DNA from: UBA6183 sp964545895
GTDB taxonomy: Bacteria > Bacteroidota > Bacteroidia > UKL13-3
Direction: 5' to 3'
Length of the DNA stretch: 27,250 nt
Assembly (NCBI GenBank): GCA_964545895.1
Contig: CAZJHS010000039.1
Coordinates: forward strand, 1 to 27,250
Made by a program: the position numbers and the translations under genes. Numbering within the stretch: position 1 is the first letter of the stretch; each line of letters starts with the position of its first letter. The notes under the pieces are model-generated. The model was not told the DNA's origin. It did no database searches and saw nothing but the letters and a program-made list of their open reading frames with translations. Shown one piece after another: positions 15,693 through 23,629 of this stretch.

Positions 15693-15720
15693 TGAACTTA
15701 GTTCAATTATTTTATATTTG
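15693..15720 (+). promoter_or_regulatory. Promoter region of the sigma-factor operon with palindrome
   Basis: TATATTTG (15713-15720) is an exact -7 match, about 83 bp before the sigma ATG. The perfect 13-bp palindrome TGAAC-TTA-GTTCA (15693-15705) overlaps the -33 position, where no TTTG is present. A bound regulator or an alternative sigma factor may therefore control this promoter. Function is inferred from position. Confidence 0.5.
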
Positions 15721-15803
15721 ATATTCAGTAATTTATAAATTTATTTTTAGCTCAGGCAACTTTTGCATCACCCCAAACATTATAGCAGTGTAAGTTAACC
15801 AAT

Positions 15804-16352
15804 ATGCAACTAACACCCCAACATATAACTTTGCTAAAACAGCAACACGCACCCACCCAAAAGTTGGTGTTTGAAGGGTTGTTTAGCACCATGTTTAGGG
15901 TATGCCAAAGGTATTTGGTACGTATTGATGAAGCCGAAGATTGTGTAATGAAAGGCTTTATGAAAGCGTTTAACCAAGTAAACGGATTTGTGTATGAACA
16001 CGAAAGTAGCTTTACCTTTTGGCTAAAACGCATTATGGTTAACGAGGCTTTAATGGCTTTACGCAAACAAAATAATTTAGCTTTAGTTGCTATTGAAGAT
16101 GCTTCGGATGTTACTTTAGAAGACTCCTTATTGCAACAAATTGAGGCCAAATATTTGTACGAAGCCATTACAAAATTACCCGTTGGCTACCGCACGGTGC
16201 TTAATATGTTTGTGGTTGAAGGCTACAGCCATCAAGAAATTGCACAAACATTAGGCATAACCGAAAGTACCAGCAAAACCCAATTGGCTAAGGCCAAACT
16301 TAAATTAAAAGGATTACTTACTCAACAACAATACGGATATGGAAACGGCTAA
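15804..16352 (+). CDS. ECF-type RNA polymerase sigma factor
   Basis: This sigma-70 family factor of 182 residues has only regions 2 and 4. Region 2 (about 20-95) includes MFRVCQRYLVRIDEAEDCVMK and FTFWLKRIMVNEALMALRK. Region 4 (about 120-175) has the helix-turn-helix YSHQEIAQTLGITESTSKTQ, followed by LAKAKLKLKGLL. It would redirect RNA polymerase to a small regulon. The next gene starts 14 bp before its stop and encodes a single-pass membrane protein, the usual arrangement for a membrane anti-sigma factor. No FecR-like domain or SusC/TonB partner is seen, so it is not a classic iron or polysaccharide uptake switch. Confidence 0.92.
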   Translation: MQLTPQHITLLKQQHAPTQKLVFEGLFSTMFRVCQRYLVRIDEAEDCVMKGFMKAFNQVNGFVYEHESSFTFWLKRIMVNEALMALRKQNNLALVAIEDASDVTLEDSLLQQIEAKYLYEAITKLPVGYRTVLNMFVVEGYSHQEIAQTLGITESTSKTQLAKAKLKLKGLLTQQQYGYGNG

Positions 16353-16977
16353 TAACATCATAAAAAACAAAATAGATTCGGTAACGGATTTACCTGAAGG
16401 TTATGCGCCTAACCTAAACAGCAAATGGGAGTTGTTGCAAGCGGGCTTGCCTCAACAACCCGAAAAAGAGCAACGTAAACCCGTGATGTTTTACATGCAA
16501 CGTGCAGCAGCTGTAGCCGCCATGTTGTTAATGATTGGTGGAAGCGGATTGTTGCTTATTAAAAAGCCAAACACCGCTAAACCACAAGCACAAGCTACCG
16601 CAAAGCCTACTCAGCAATTGGCTAAACAACAAGTTTTACCTAGCGCAAAAACAATACAGGTGGCCGAGGTTAAATCAACCCAAACTAACCACAAGCCAAC
16701 AAAAACTAACCAACCCATAATTATTGATAGTGTGCCACAAGCACCAAGCCCAATAATAATACCAGAGCCAACTCCGCAACCTATGCTTGCACAGGCAGAA
16801 CCTTTGCCAATAATAACCGAGGTTGATTTTACTGAACCTGTTTTAAAATCAACCACACCAACCGATGTGTTAGTAAAAGCCCAACGTTTTAAATTTAAAT
16901 TGGGCATTGGCGAAACACAAGGTTTAAATGCAACAACAAACAAACCAAATACTATTGGTTTACGAACTTCTTTCTAA
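16339..16977 (+). CDS. Single-pass membrane protein, candidate anti-sigma factor
   Basis: No named family is recognised. The 212-residue protein has a cytoplasmic N-terminus of about 50 residues (METANNIIKNKIDSVTDLPE), one TM helix (about 54-74, AAAVAAMLLMIGGSGLLLI) and a low-complexity Pro/Gln/Thr/Lys-rich periplasmic part. It ends with FKFKLGIGETQGLN. The start overlaps the sigma gene by 14 bp, implying coupled translation in a fixed ratio. Topology and position suggest sequestration of the sigma factor at the membrane, but the cytoplasmic part is shorter than a zinc-binding anti-sigma domain and has no HxxxCxxC motif. The role is inferred. Confidence 0.7.
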   Translation: METANNIIKNKIDSVTDLPEGYAPNLNSKWELLQAGLPQQPEKEQRKPVMFYMQRAAAVAAMLLMIGGSGLLLIKKPNTAKPQAQATAKPTQQLAKQQVLPSAKTIQVAEVKSTQTNHKPTKTNQPIIIDSVPQAPSPIIIPEPTPQPMLAQAEPLPIITEVDFTEPVLKSTTPTDVLVKAQRFKFKLGIGETQGLNATTNKPNTIGLRTSF

Positions 16978-17010
16978 TACAAACAACCAACTAATTTAAA
17001 ATTTACTATT

Positions 17011-18057
17011 ATGAAAAAATTAATGCTTTGGGCATCAGGAATTGTATTGCCCTTTTTAAACCCAACCACCAACGCTCAAGCCAATGTAAATGTAAACACT
17101 GGCAATGCCGAAAGTACCGTTTACACCGATACCTTAACGGTTAAATTAAAAGGCAACAATCAGCTTATGATTATTGGCAAATCGCTGAAAGAGTTAACCA
17201 GTTATGCCGATAAAGCTGATGGCGTAAAAACCACTTTTTTAACTGATGTAACCAAGGCTTACCAAGCGCAATCTATTTACAACACAGCTACCGAGGTGTA
17301 CTACTTTTACAACAGCAGCACATCGCGCAGAATAAAATCAGAAACAGCTACCGTAACCGATGCTAAAGTAAATGTGGCTTACGAACAGTATCGTATAATA
17401 AACAGCTTACCTAAATTTCACTACACCATTTACGATTTAGAAAATGGAGTTGAATTACAAGTGTACATGAGCACACCAGATAGTTTGCTTGCACAATTAG
17501 GCGAGATAAGTTTGAATACCGCTATTAAAACAGTTGTAGATGATAAACGTGCTGTGCGCAGGTTCCAACATGCGGTGTTAAGCACCGATAATAATACGTA
17601 CAAATTAATTGGCGAGTACCCGCACTTTACCGCAAGTATTGAAATTGCCCCTTATGTTGGTGCAACATTAATAGGCGGAAATATATCTCCAGTTTTGGGT
17701 GCATCGGCCTTTTACCGCCATACCAACAAATATGGTCGTTCGTTGCTAAAAGTTGGGGGCTCGTTAAATGGCTTTACCTTTATGACCATGAGTGGCACTG
17801 ACATAAGCAAAGTATCGTTAATACAATCTTATGATGTGTTTTTTGCTTTAAATTTAAACTCGCGCACCAAAGGTCAAAACCAATGGTTTGGTATGCAAGG
17901 CGGTATTTTAAAAGCACCAAATACACCTGTGTTAAACAATGCTTATAAAGTAGGATTTTTAGTAAATGGTGTTGGTAATTTAGATTGGACACTTGATTTA
18001 ATTAAAACCAAGGGCATGGGAACCATTTATGGATTAACTGTAAAAATGCCGTTTTAA
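17011..18057 (+). CDS. Exported protein with barrel-like C-terminus, sigma operon
   Basis: The family is not recognised. A signal peptide (MKKLMLWASGIVLPFLNPTT, cleaved near NAQA) starts the 348-residue protein. The first half is mixed; the second half (about residues 205-348) alternates polar and hydrophobic residues in strands such as SIEIAPYVGATLIGG, ASAFYRHTNKYG and LLKVGGSLNGF. The protein ends in TVKMPF, a terminal aromatic typical of outer-membrane beta-barrels. It lies 33 bp after the membrane protein and is probably the third gene of the sigma operon. It may be the envelope component sensed or supplied by that system, which is inference. Confidence 0.75.
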   Translation: MKKLMLWASGIVLPFLNPTTNAQANVNVNTGNAESTVYTDTLTVKLKGNNQLMIIGKSLKELTSYADKADGVKTTFLTDVTKAYQAQSIYNTATEVYYFYNSSTSRRIKSETATVTDAKVNVAYEQYRIINSLPKFHYTIYDLENGVELQVYMSTPDSLLAQLGEISLNTAIKTVVDDKRAVRRFQHAVLSTDNNTYKLIGEYPHFTASIEIAPYVGATLIGGNISPVLGASAFYRHTNKYGRSLLKVGGSLNGFTFMTMSGTDISKVSLIQSYDVFFALNLNSRTKGQNQWFGMQGGILKAPNTPVLNNAYKVGFLVNGVGNLDWTLDLIKTKGMGTIYGLTVKMPF

Positions 18058-18081
18058 TCTCGAAGATATAACGCATTAAAC

Positions 18082-18115
18082 GCGCAACCCCAACCATTTC
18101 TGGTTGGGGTTGCGC
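18082..18115. other. Perfect 14-bp inverted repeat without a T tract
   Basis: GCGCAACCCCAACC pairs perfectly with GGTTGGGGTTGCGC around a 6-nt loop, 24 bp after the stop at 18057. Neither strand has a T run after the stem. It may protect the mRNA 3' end, pause transcription or act with the second hairpin at 18154. Confidence 0.75.
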
Positions 18116-18153
18116 TATGTACTTTTAATAGTAAAATTTTAAATAAGTTGTTT

Positions 18154-18184
18154 AAAACAGGCCTTGTATAAGGTCTGTTTTTTT
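18154..18184 (+). terminator. Terminator between the sigma operon and mtaB
   Basis: AAACAGGCCTT pairs with AAGGTCTGTTT (one G-T position) around a short loop, then T7. It lies about 100 bp after the sigma operon and abuts the minus-strand stop of mtaB at 18183. An A-rich left flank suggests it may also end mtaB transcripts weakly. Confidence 0.75.
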
Positions 18185-19490
18185 ATGCCATAACTGTAAA
18201 CTCCACTTTGCAAGTGGCTACCATGTCGGCATCAATTCCAGTAATCTCTACGTTCATAATTTCGTTAACCAACATAGGGTCGTAAGCCGTTTTTACTTTA
18301 ATATAGTTGCTGGTAAAACCATACATTACATTGGCATCATTTTCGGCTTCCCAAAGCACAGGGTAAGTTTTACCTATATGTTGCTCATAAAAATACCTGC
18401 GTTTTTTATCGCTTAAGATGTGCAACATTTTACTTCTATCAGCACGCACATGCGGATAAACTTTGCCCGGCAATTTATTAGCTGTAGTATTTACACGCTC
18501 GCTGTAAGTAAACACATGCAAGTACGAAATATCAAGCTGGTTTAAGTAATTATACGTTTCTAAAAAATGCTCTTCGGTTTCGCCTGGGTAGCCCACAATC
18601 ACATCAACCCCAATACAACAATGCGGCATAAGTGATTTAATTTTAGCAATGCGGCTGCTGTATAATTCGGTCACATATTTTCTGCGCATGCTCTTCAAAA
18701 TTTCATCGCTACCACTTTGCAATGGGATATGAAAATGCGGAACAATTACGTTTGATTTTGCTGCAAGTTCAATAATCTCATCGGTAAGTAAATTTGGTTC
18801 GATAGATGAAATGCGCAAGCGTTTCAATCCTTCAACTTGCTCTAAAGCTTGCAATAGTTGATGAAAATTTTCGCCTGTATTAGCACCAAAATCGCCTGTA
18901 TTAACACCCGTTAACACAATTTCTTTAATGCCACTAGCCACAATTTCTTCGGCTTGTTTTACCACATTTGCAATGGTATCACTTCGACTTGTACCGCGTG
19001 CTAAAGGTATGGTACAAAAAGAGCAAAAGTAATCGCAACCATCTTGCACTTTTAAAAACGTACGCGTACGATCGCCAATTGAGTATGAGCTGTGGTAATC
19101 TAAAACCTCCTTAATTTTACCATCTTTAATTTCGGCAATTTCTTTTTTGGTGGTATTGCTTAAGTACTCCGTAATGTTAAATTTTTCGGCAGCACCAAGC
19201 ACTAAATCAACCCCAGGTATGCGGGCAATTTCTTTAGGTTTAAGTTGAGCGTAACAACCAATAATAGCCACAAAAGCTTGCGAGTTATGGCGCAAAGCTT
19301 CGCTTACTATTTTCTTGCATTTTTTATCGGCATTATCCGTTACCGAACAGGTATTAATTACATACACATCAGCACCGGCCTCAAACGGTACTTTGTTAAA
19401 ACCTTCTTCGGTTAATTGCCTGCCAATGGTTGATGTTTCTGAAAAGTTTAACTTACAACCTAATGTATAAAATGCTACTGATTTGCTCAT
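18183..19490 (-). CDS. mtaB: tRNA t6A37 methylthiotransferase MtaB
   Basis: MtaB is a radical-SAM enzyme that converts t6A to ms2t6A at position 37 of ANN-decoding tRNAs. The N-terminal methylthiotransferase domain carries the three cysteines of the auxiliary cluster: C12 in YTLGCKLN, C48 in NTCSVTD and C79 in IGCYAQ. The radical-SAM motif is C152-x3-C156-x2-C159 (CDYFCSFC). HIPLQSGSDEILKSMRRKY and the C-terminal TRAM-like beta domain complete the family layout. At 435 residues it matches MtaB and is shorter than RimO/MiaB variants. The ATG at 19490 is 7 nt from a TATCTTTG element. It is divergent from the PKD protein gene. Confidence 0.93.
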   Translation of the reverse strand: MSKSVAFYTLGCKLNFSETSTIGRQLTEEGFNKVPFEAGADVYVINTCSVTDNADKKCKKIVSEALRHNSQAFVAIIGCYAQLKPKEIARIPGVDLVLGAAEKFNITEYLSNTTKKEIAEIKDGKIKEVLDYHSSYSIGDRTRTFLKVQDGCDYFCSFCTIPLARGTSRSDTIANVVKQAEEIVASGIKEIVLTGVNTGDFGANTGENFHQLLQALEQVEGLKRLRISSIEPNLLTDEIIELAAKSNVIVPHFHIPLQSGSDEILKSMRRKYVTELYSSRIAKIKSLMPHCCIGVDVIVGYPGETEEHFLETYNYLNQLDISYLHVFTYSERVNTTANKLPGKVYPHVRADRSKMLHILSDKKRRYFYEQHIGKTYPVLWEAENDANVMYGFTSNYIKVKTAYDPMLVNEIMNVEITGIDADMVATCKVEFTVMA

Positions 19491-19497
19491 GAAGCGG

Positions 19498-19529
19498 CAA
19501 AGATAACTATACTTAACTTAAATAAACAA
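19498..19529 (-). promoter_or_regulatory. Promoter of mtaB
   Basis: On the minus strand TTG (19529-19527), a 21-bp spacer and TATCTTTG (19505-19498) fit the phylum consensus. Only 7 nt separate the -7 element from the start codon, so the transcript is likely leaderless or nearly so. Confidence 0.55.
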
Positions 19530-19641
19530 TGCGAAAACAACACCTGCAAATACTTGGTTTGAAGTAAGTTTTACCTCCCATGCCCTACGCCTATTTACTA
19601 TTAACAATTAATTTAGAAATATATTTTATACCTTGTGTGAG

Positions 19642-22600
19642 ATGAAATTGAAGTGGTCGCTCATTCTCGCCTTACTTTTATGCACGCTTGCGGGTTGGTC
19701 GCAGCCATGTAGCATACAAGTAAGTACACCTAAAGTGTGCTTGGGTAATACAGTAAGCTTTACAGCCAATCCACTTTCTGCGCAAGATTCTGTTTATGCT
19801 TGGAGTTTTGGCGATGCCAGCACCAGCACGCAAGCCACACCTACCAATCAATACGCTCAAGCAGGTAATTTCACCGTAACCTTACGCATTTATAAAAAAG
19901 GAGGTACATTTTGTGATGCAACCCCAGTAGTTGTTAAAGTGCTTCCCAAACCTGTTGCAGCGTTCCAATTATTAGGCAACGATACCCAATGTTTTAACAG
20001 CAATAAATTTATAATTAACGATTTATCTGGCCCAGGAACAAGTAATGCACCTTTGCGCAGGCGTATTTTTGTGTATGGCGATGGTGCTTTTTTGCAACAA
20101 AATCCGCCATTTTCAAACCCACTTGTACATAGCTACACCAACAATGCAGGCGGTACTTACCCCGTTGTGTTAGAGGTTGAAGACACCAACGGCTGCTTAA
20201 ACCAAGTGGTTGATACTTTTGTGGTAACTAAAGAATTAACTGCGCAGTTTTTATTTATTGAAGAAGTAAAATGTGGCCAATCTTTCGTCCGTTTTGTAAA
20301 CAATACAGAGGGCGTTTTAGATGGCTTAACCGTTAAATGGGATTTTGGTGATGGCAACAGTACCACACACGATTCAACAGTTGCATCTTTTGGTTATACC
20401 TACCATGGCGACACTTTATTTTGGCCAACGCTTTATGTAAAAGACAAATCGGGTTGCTCAGATACGCTTTTAAGTCCGTTGCCAGTTCATACTTTTATTC
20501 CCGATTCAACCATAATTATTTCAACCATTGATAAGCGCTGTTTTTCGGGTAACATATTTTCGTTTACCAATAAAACAAAACTCGACAATGGAAACGCCTA
20601 CTACTGGGAGTTAAAAAAGCCAGAAATATTTTACCAGCGTGATAGCTTACAAAAAACCATTAACAGCGCATCTTTTCCTACTTGTGGTGTGTATGATATA
20701 AAGCTATATTTTTCGCACATGGGGTGTAGGTTTGAAACCGATACGCAAGTGGTAGTTTATGGCCCCGAAGCCAAAATTACTGGCAACGGACAAGTGCCTT
20801 TAAATTGGGTACAATGCGGTAGCCACGATACAGTAAAGTTTAGGCTTGATGATGTAAATTGTTATTATCAAAATAACAACGTAAGGTTTTTTTGGGATTT
20901 TGCTGATCCGTATGCGCCAGCATGTACCACCGATACTAAAAACAATATAAATGTAGGCATAAATTGCAGGTACAGTGTTGATTCTATTTTAGTAAACCAC
21001 AGATATAGCCAGCCCAACCAATTTTGCTACCAAGTAAAAATGTGGGCCGAAGATACCGATAGACATTGTGCCGATACGGGTTATGTGCGTTTGCGTTTAA
21101 GTTACCCCAAAGTTGGTAGAGATAGTACAGTTTTCCCGCCAAGAGCAAGAGCTTATGCTACATCGCGCAGTTGTTCGCAAATTCCAGTAGTTATAAATTG
21201 GGCTGATATTGAACCCTCGTGTGGGGCCGAAAAAGTATGGATTAAAGTAGATTCTACATGCCCCGATAACCGTTGGATGGAAGTAGACTCTTTGGGAATT
21301 AGGAGTACGTATGAAGTACAAGAAGGTGATTACTGCTCAAGCGATACCTTGCTTACTTTTGGTATTGTAGCACGTAATGGCCGCGATGCTTTGGGTAATT
21401 ATTGTTACGATACCGCTTATTACCGCTACATACGCAAAAAACCACCAACAGGTATGGTTATTTTTGCTGTTTTAGATGATGCCGATTTATGCGTGCCACA
21501 CAAAGTAAAAGTATACACACCCGATAGCATACGTAAAGATTTAGCGGCCTTAATTTATAACTTTGGCGATAATACCCCAGATACTATAGTAAATTTTGGC
21601 ATAAACGACACCATTGTTCCTAAGGTTTACCATAACTACTACAAAAGCGGATCGTTTAGAATAAGCTTAAAGTTTATCTCACGCGATAATTGTACAGCCG
21701 AAGATGATGTATTTATTAAAATTGGCAATTTAGCCTCATTAAAAATACAAACACCTTTAGTATGTAATAATGCATTTGCACAATTTCAGGCACGCATACG
21801 TTATCAAAACGATACTTTTTTGCGTTACTGGAGCGATACCAGTAGGTTTTTAGCAGGCAAAGAAGAGTTGTATTGGAATTTTGGCGATAACTCAACTTGG
21901 TATCAGGGGTACGAAAGCATGCAGCATAAATACACCCAACCGGGCAATTACAAAGTTAAATTGGCTTTTAAAGATAGTTTGGGTTTATTTTGTTTTGACA
22001 CCTTGGAGAGCCCGGCATTTAACGTTTTGGTAAGTGCTGTAAAATCTGTTGCAACTTCATCGGCCGATACGTTTTATTGCGCTCCATCTATTGTAACATT
22101 TACCGATAGCTCTTATGCTTTATATGGCAATTCTATACCCGATTACAATTTAATTACCACCCGCTTTTGGCAGTTTGATGCAGGTAAAGGAACCAGTACT
22201 TTAAAACAGCCGGGTATTTTTTATCAAGAAAATGGCGTGTTTAAAGCTACGCTATATGCCGAATCTGTGTATGGTTGCAGCGATACCGTAACCAAGCAAA
22301 TTGTAGTACTTGGACCAACACCAAAATTTGTAATTACTAACGATACCTTTGGTTGTGTGCCTTACACGGTTAAGTTGCGCAATACCACTGGCCAACAACT
22401 TAAAAATTGGATTTGGTATTTTAACGACCCAGCAGGTACTTTATTTTCAACAGCAAAAGATACTGATGTAACCTTTACTTATAATACTCCGGGCACTTAT
22501 CGCATTGATTTATTAGGCGAAGACCGCATTTATAATCCAACAACGGGTTCGTTTAAAACTTGCTCACAAACGTTTCCGTATTTAGAAAACGCCAACAGTT

Positions 22601-23427
22601 TTCATATACGCCAAGTTACTGCTTTACCTTACGATACCTTACGCATTAACATACCCGATACGGTTTGTGTGGATGTACCTTTTGTGGCTAAGTCTTCAGG
22701 CACCAATCAAATAAATAATGTACGGTGGAGTTGGGGTGATACCAGTGCACAACAAACGCAATTATATGGTGTAAACACATCGCACCAATACGATAGCACA
22801 GGAGCTTATTTAATAAAATTGGATCCTGTTTTAACTGCCAATTGGCAATGTGTTTTACCTACTCAAAAAAGTGTGTATGCGCAAAGCCCTAAGGCCGATT
22901 TTAATGTAGTAATAAAAAATTACCCTGAGATACAATTCCCTAATTTATCAACCCAAGCTAAACGTTTTTGGTGGAGTTTTGGTGATCCTTCATCAACCCA
23001 AAATAACAGCACTGATGTTACAGGAAAACACACCTACACCGCTACCGATAGTATTTTTACCGTATGCCTGAGTGCTTTTGATGAACGCGATTGTATGGAT
23101 TCGGTATGTAAAGTTATATCGGTGCGTGCACATGTAAAAATACCTAATGTGTTTACACCCGATAATAATGATGGTGCTAACGATGCTTTTGATATTGATA
23201 TTGAAGGCTACGAGAAGTATGAGTTATACATTTACAACCGTTGGGGAACGATGGTGTACGAGCGTAAAAAAGACGGCATTAATAACGATGGTATAAACTG
23301 GAATGGTAAAGATAAAAATACAGGAGCACCTTGCCCCGAAGGCGTGTATTACGTTATTTTTAAATACAAACTAGTAACCGAACCTGATGACCAAGTTTAC
23401 CACGGAACTGTAACGCTAATTAGGTAG
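19642..23427 (+). CDS. Giant PKD-repeat secreted protein with type IX (type B) sorting domain
   Basis: This secreted, probably surface-attached protein has about 1261 residues. ATG 19642 is chosen over an in-frame TTG at 19633, because it begins the signal peptide (MKLKWSLILALLLCTLAGWS, cut before QPC). The body is a series of about eleven PKD-like Ig-fold modules, recognised by motifs such as YAWSFGDAS, VKWDFGDGNS, LIYNFGDNT, LYWNFGDNS, VRWSWGDTS and WWSFGDPS, each closed by a strand ending in Cys. The last roughly 95 residues match the gliding-motility-associated C-terminal domain (IPNVFTPDNNDGANDAF, YIYNRWGTMVYE, GVYYVIFKY), which directs type IX secretion with type B sorting. A role in adhesion or matrix building is likely but not shown. 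Confidence 0.92.
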   Translation: MKLKWSLILALLLCTLAGWSQPCSIQVSTPKVCLGNTVSFTANPLSAQDSVYAWSFGDASTSTQATPTNQYAQAGNFTVTLRIYKKGGTFCDATPVVVKVLPKPVAAFQLLGNDTQCFNSNKFIINDLSGPGTSNAPLRRRIFVYGDGAFLQQNPPFSNPLVHSYTNNAGGTYPVVLEVEDTNGCLNQVVDTFVVTKELTAQFLFIEEVKCGQSFVRFVNNTEGVLDGLTVKWDFGDGNSTTHDSTVASFGYTYHGDTLFWPTLYVKDKSGCSDTLLSPLPVHTFIPDSTIIISTIDKRCFSGNIFSFTNKTKLDNGNAYYWELKKPEIFYQRDSLQKTINSASFPTCGVYDIKLYFSHMGCRFETDTQVVVYGPEAKITGNGQVPLNWVQCGSHDTVKFRLDDVNCYYQNNNVRFFWDFADPYAPACTTDTKNNINVGINCRYSVDSILVNHRYSQPNQFCYQVKMWAEDTDRHCADTGYVRLRLSYPKVGRDSTVFPPRARAYATSRSCSQIPVVINWADIEPSCGAEKVWIKVDSTCPDNRWMEVDSLGIRSTYEVQEGDYCSSDTLLTFGIVARNGRDALGNYCYDTAYYRYIRKKPPTGMVIFAVLDDADLCVPHKVKVYTPDSIRKDLAALIYNFGDNTPDTIVNFGINDTIVPKVYHNYYKSGSFRISLKFISRDNCTAEDDVFIKIGNLASLKIQTPLVCNNAFAQFQARIRYQNDTFLRYWSDTSRFLAGKEELYWNFGDNSTWYQGYESMQHKYTQPGNYKVKLAFKDSLGLFCFDTLESPAFNVLVSAVKSVATSSADTFYCAPSIVTFTDSSYALYGNSIPDYNLITTRFWQFDAGKGTSTLKQPGIFYQENGVFKATLYAESVYGCSDTVTKQIVVLGPTPKFVITNDTFGCVPYTVKLRNTTGQQLKNWIWYFNDPAGTLFSTAKDTDVTFTYNTPGTYRIDLLGEDRIYNPTTGSFKTCSQTFPYLENANSFHIRQVTALPYDTLRINIPDTVCVDVPFVAKSSGTNQINNVRWSWGDTSAQQTQLYGVNTSHQYDSTGAYLIKLDPVLTANWQCVLPTQKSVYAQSPKADFNVVIKNYPEIQFPNLSTQAKRFWWSFGDPSSTQNNSTDVTGKHTYTATDSIFTVCLSAFDERDCMDSVCKVISVRAHVKIPNVFTPDNNDGANDAFDIDIEGYEKYELYIYNRWGTMVYERKKDGINNDGINWNGKDKNTGAPCPEGVYYVIFKYKLVTEPDDQVYHGTVTLIR

Positions 23428-23465
23428 TTAGTTCTTAGTTCACAGTTTTTAGTTATTAGTTGATA
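23427..23465 (+). repeat. Heptanucleotide tandem repeat GTTnnnA (plus orientation)
   Basis: Units GTTCTTA, GTTCACA, GTTTTTA, GTTATTA, GTTGATA run in phase from 23431 to 23465, preceded by GTTA whose G is the last base of the PKD gene's TAG stop. It shares the 13-mer TTAGTTCTTAGTT with the array at 10785-10829. Confidence 0.85.
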
Positions 23466-23494
23466 AGTTAATGGTTAATTTGGTAGGATGTGTT

Positions 23495-23562
23495 CTTCTC
23501 GATACGCTCCACTTTGTTACGCACAAGAGACGCTTCGGTCTTTGCTAAGAGCTCGAAGTGAC
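23495..23562. repeat. Imperfect inverted element with TCGA-containing ends
   Basis: The left end TTCTCGATACGCTCC and right end GAGCTCGAAGTGAC are an imperfect inverted pair (CTTCTCGA/TCGAAGTG and GCTC/GAGC) around about 40 bp containing GAGACGCTTCGGTCTTT. It lies between two converging heptad arrays and overlaps no gene. The ends resemble intergenic palindromes I associate with Bacteroidota genomes; that recollection is unverified. Confidence 0.5.
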
Positions 23563-23573
23563 TTGGTTTCCTG

Positions 23574-23629
23574 CTTCTAACTTCCAGCCTCCAGCTTCTA
23601 ACTTCCAACCTCCAACTTCCAACCTCCAA
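23574..23629 (-). repeat. Eight-unit heptanucleotide repeat GTTRGAR (minus orientation)
   Basis: Exactly eight 7-bp units on the plus strand: CTTCTAA, CTTCCAG, CCTCCAG, CTTCTAA, CTTCCAA, CCTCCAA, CTTCCAA, CCTCCAA. On the minus strand they read GTTGGAA, GTTGGAG, GTTAGAA and variants. The last unit ends one base before the minus-strand stop codon at 23630. Confidence 0.92.
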
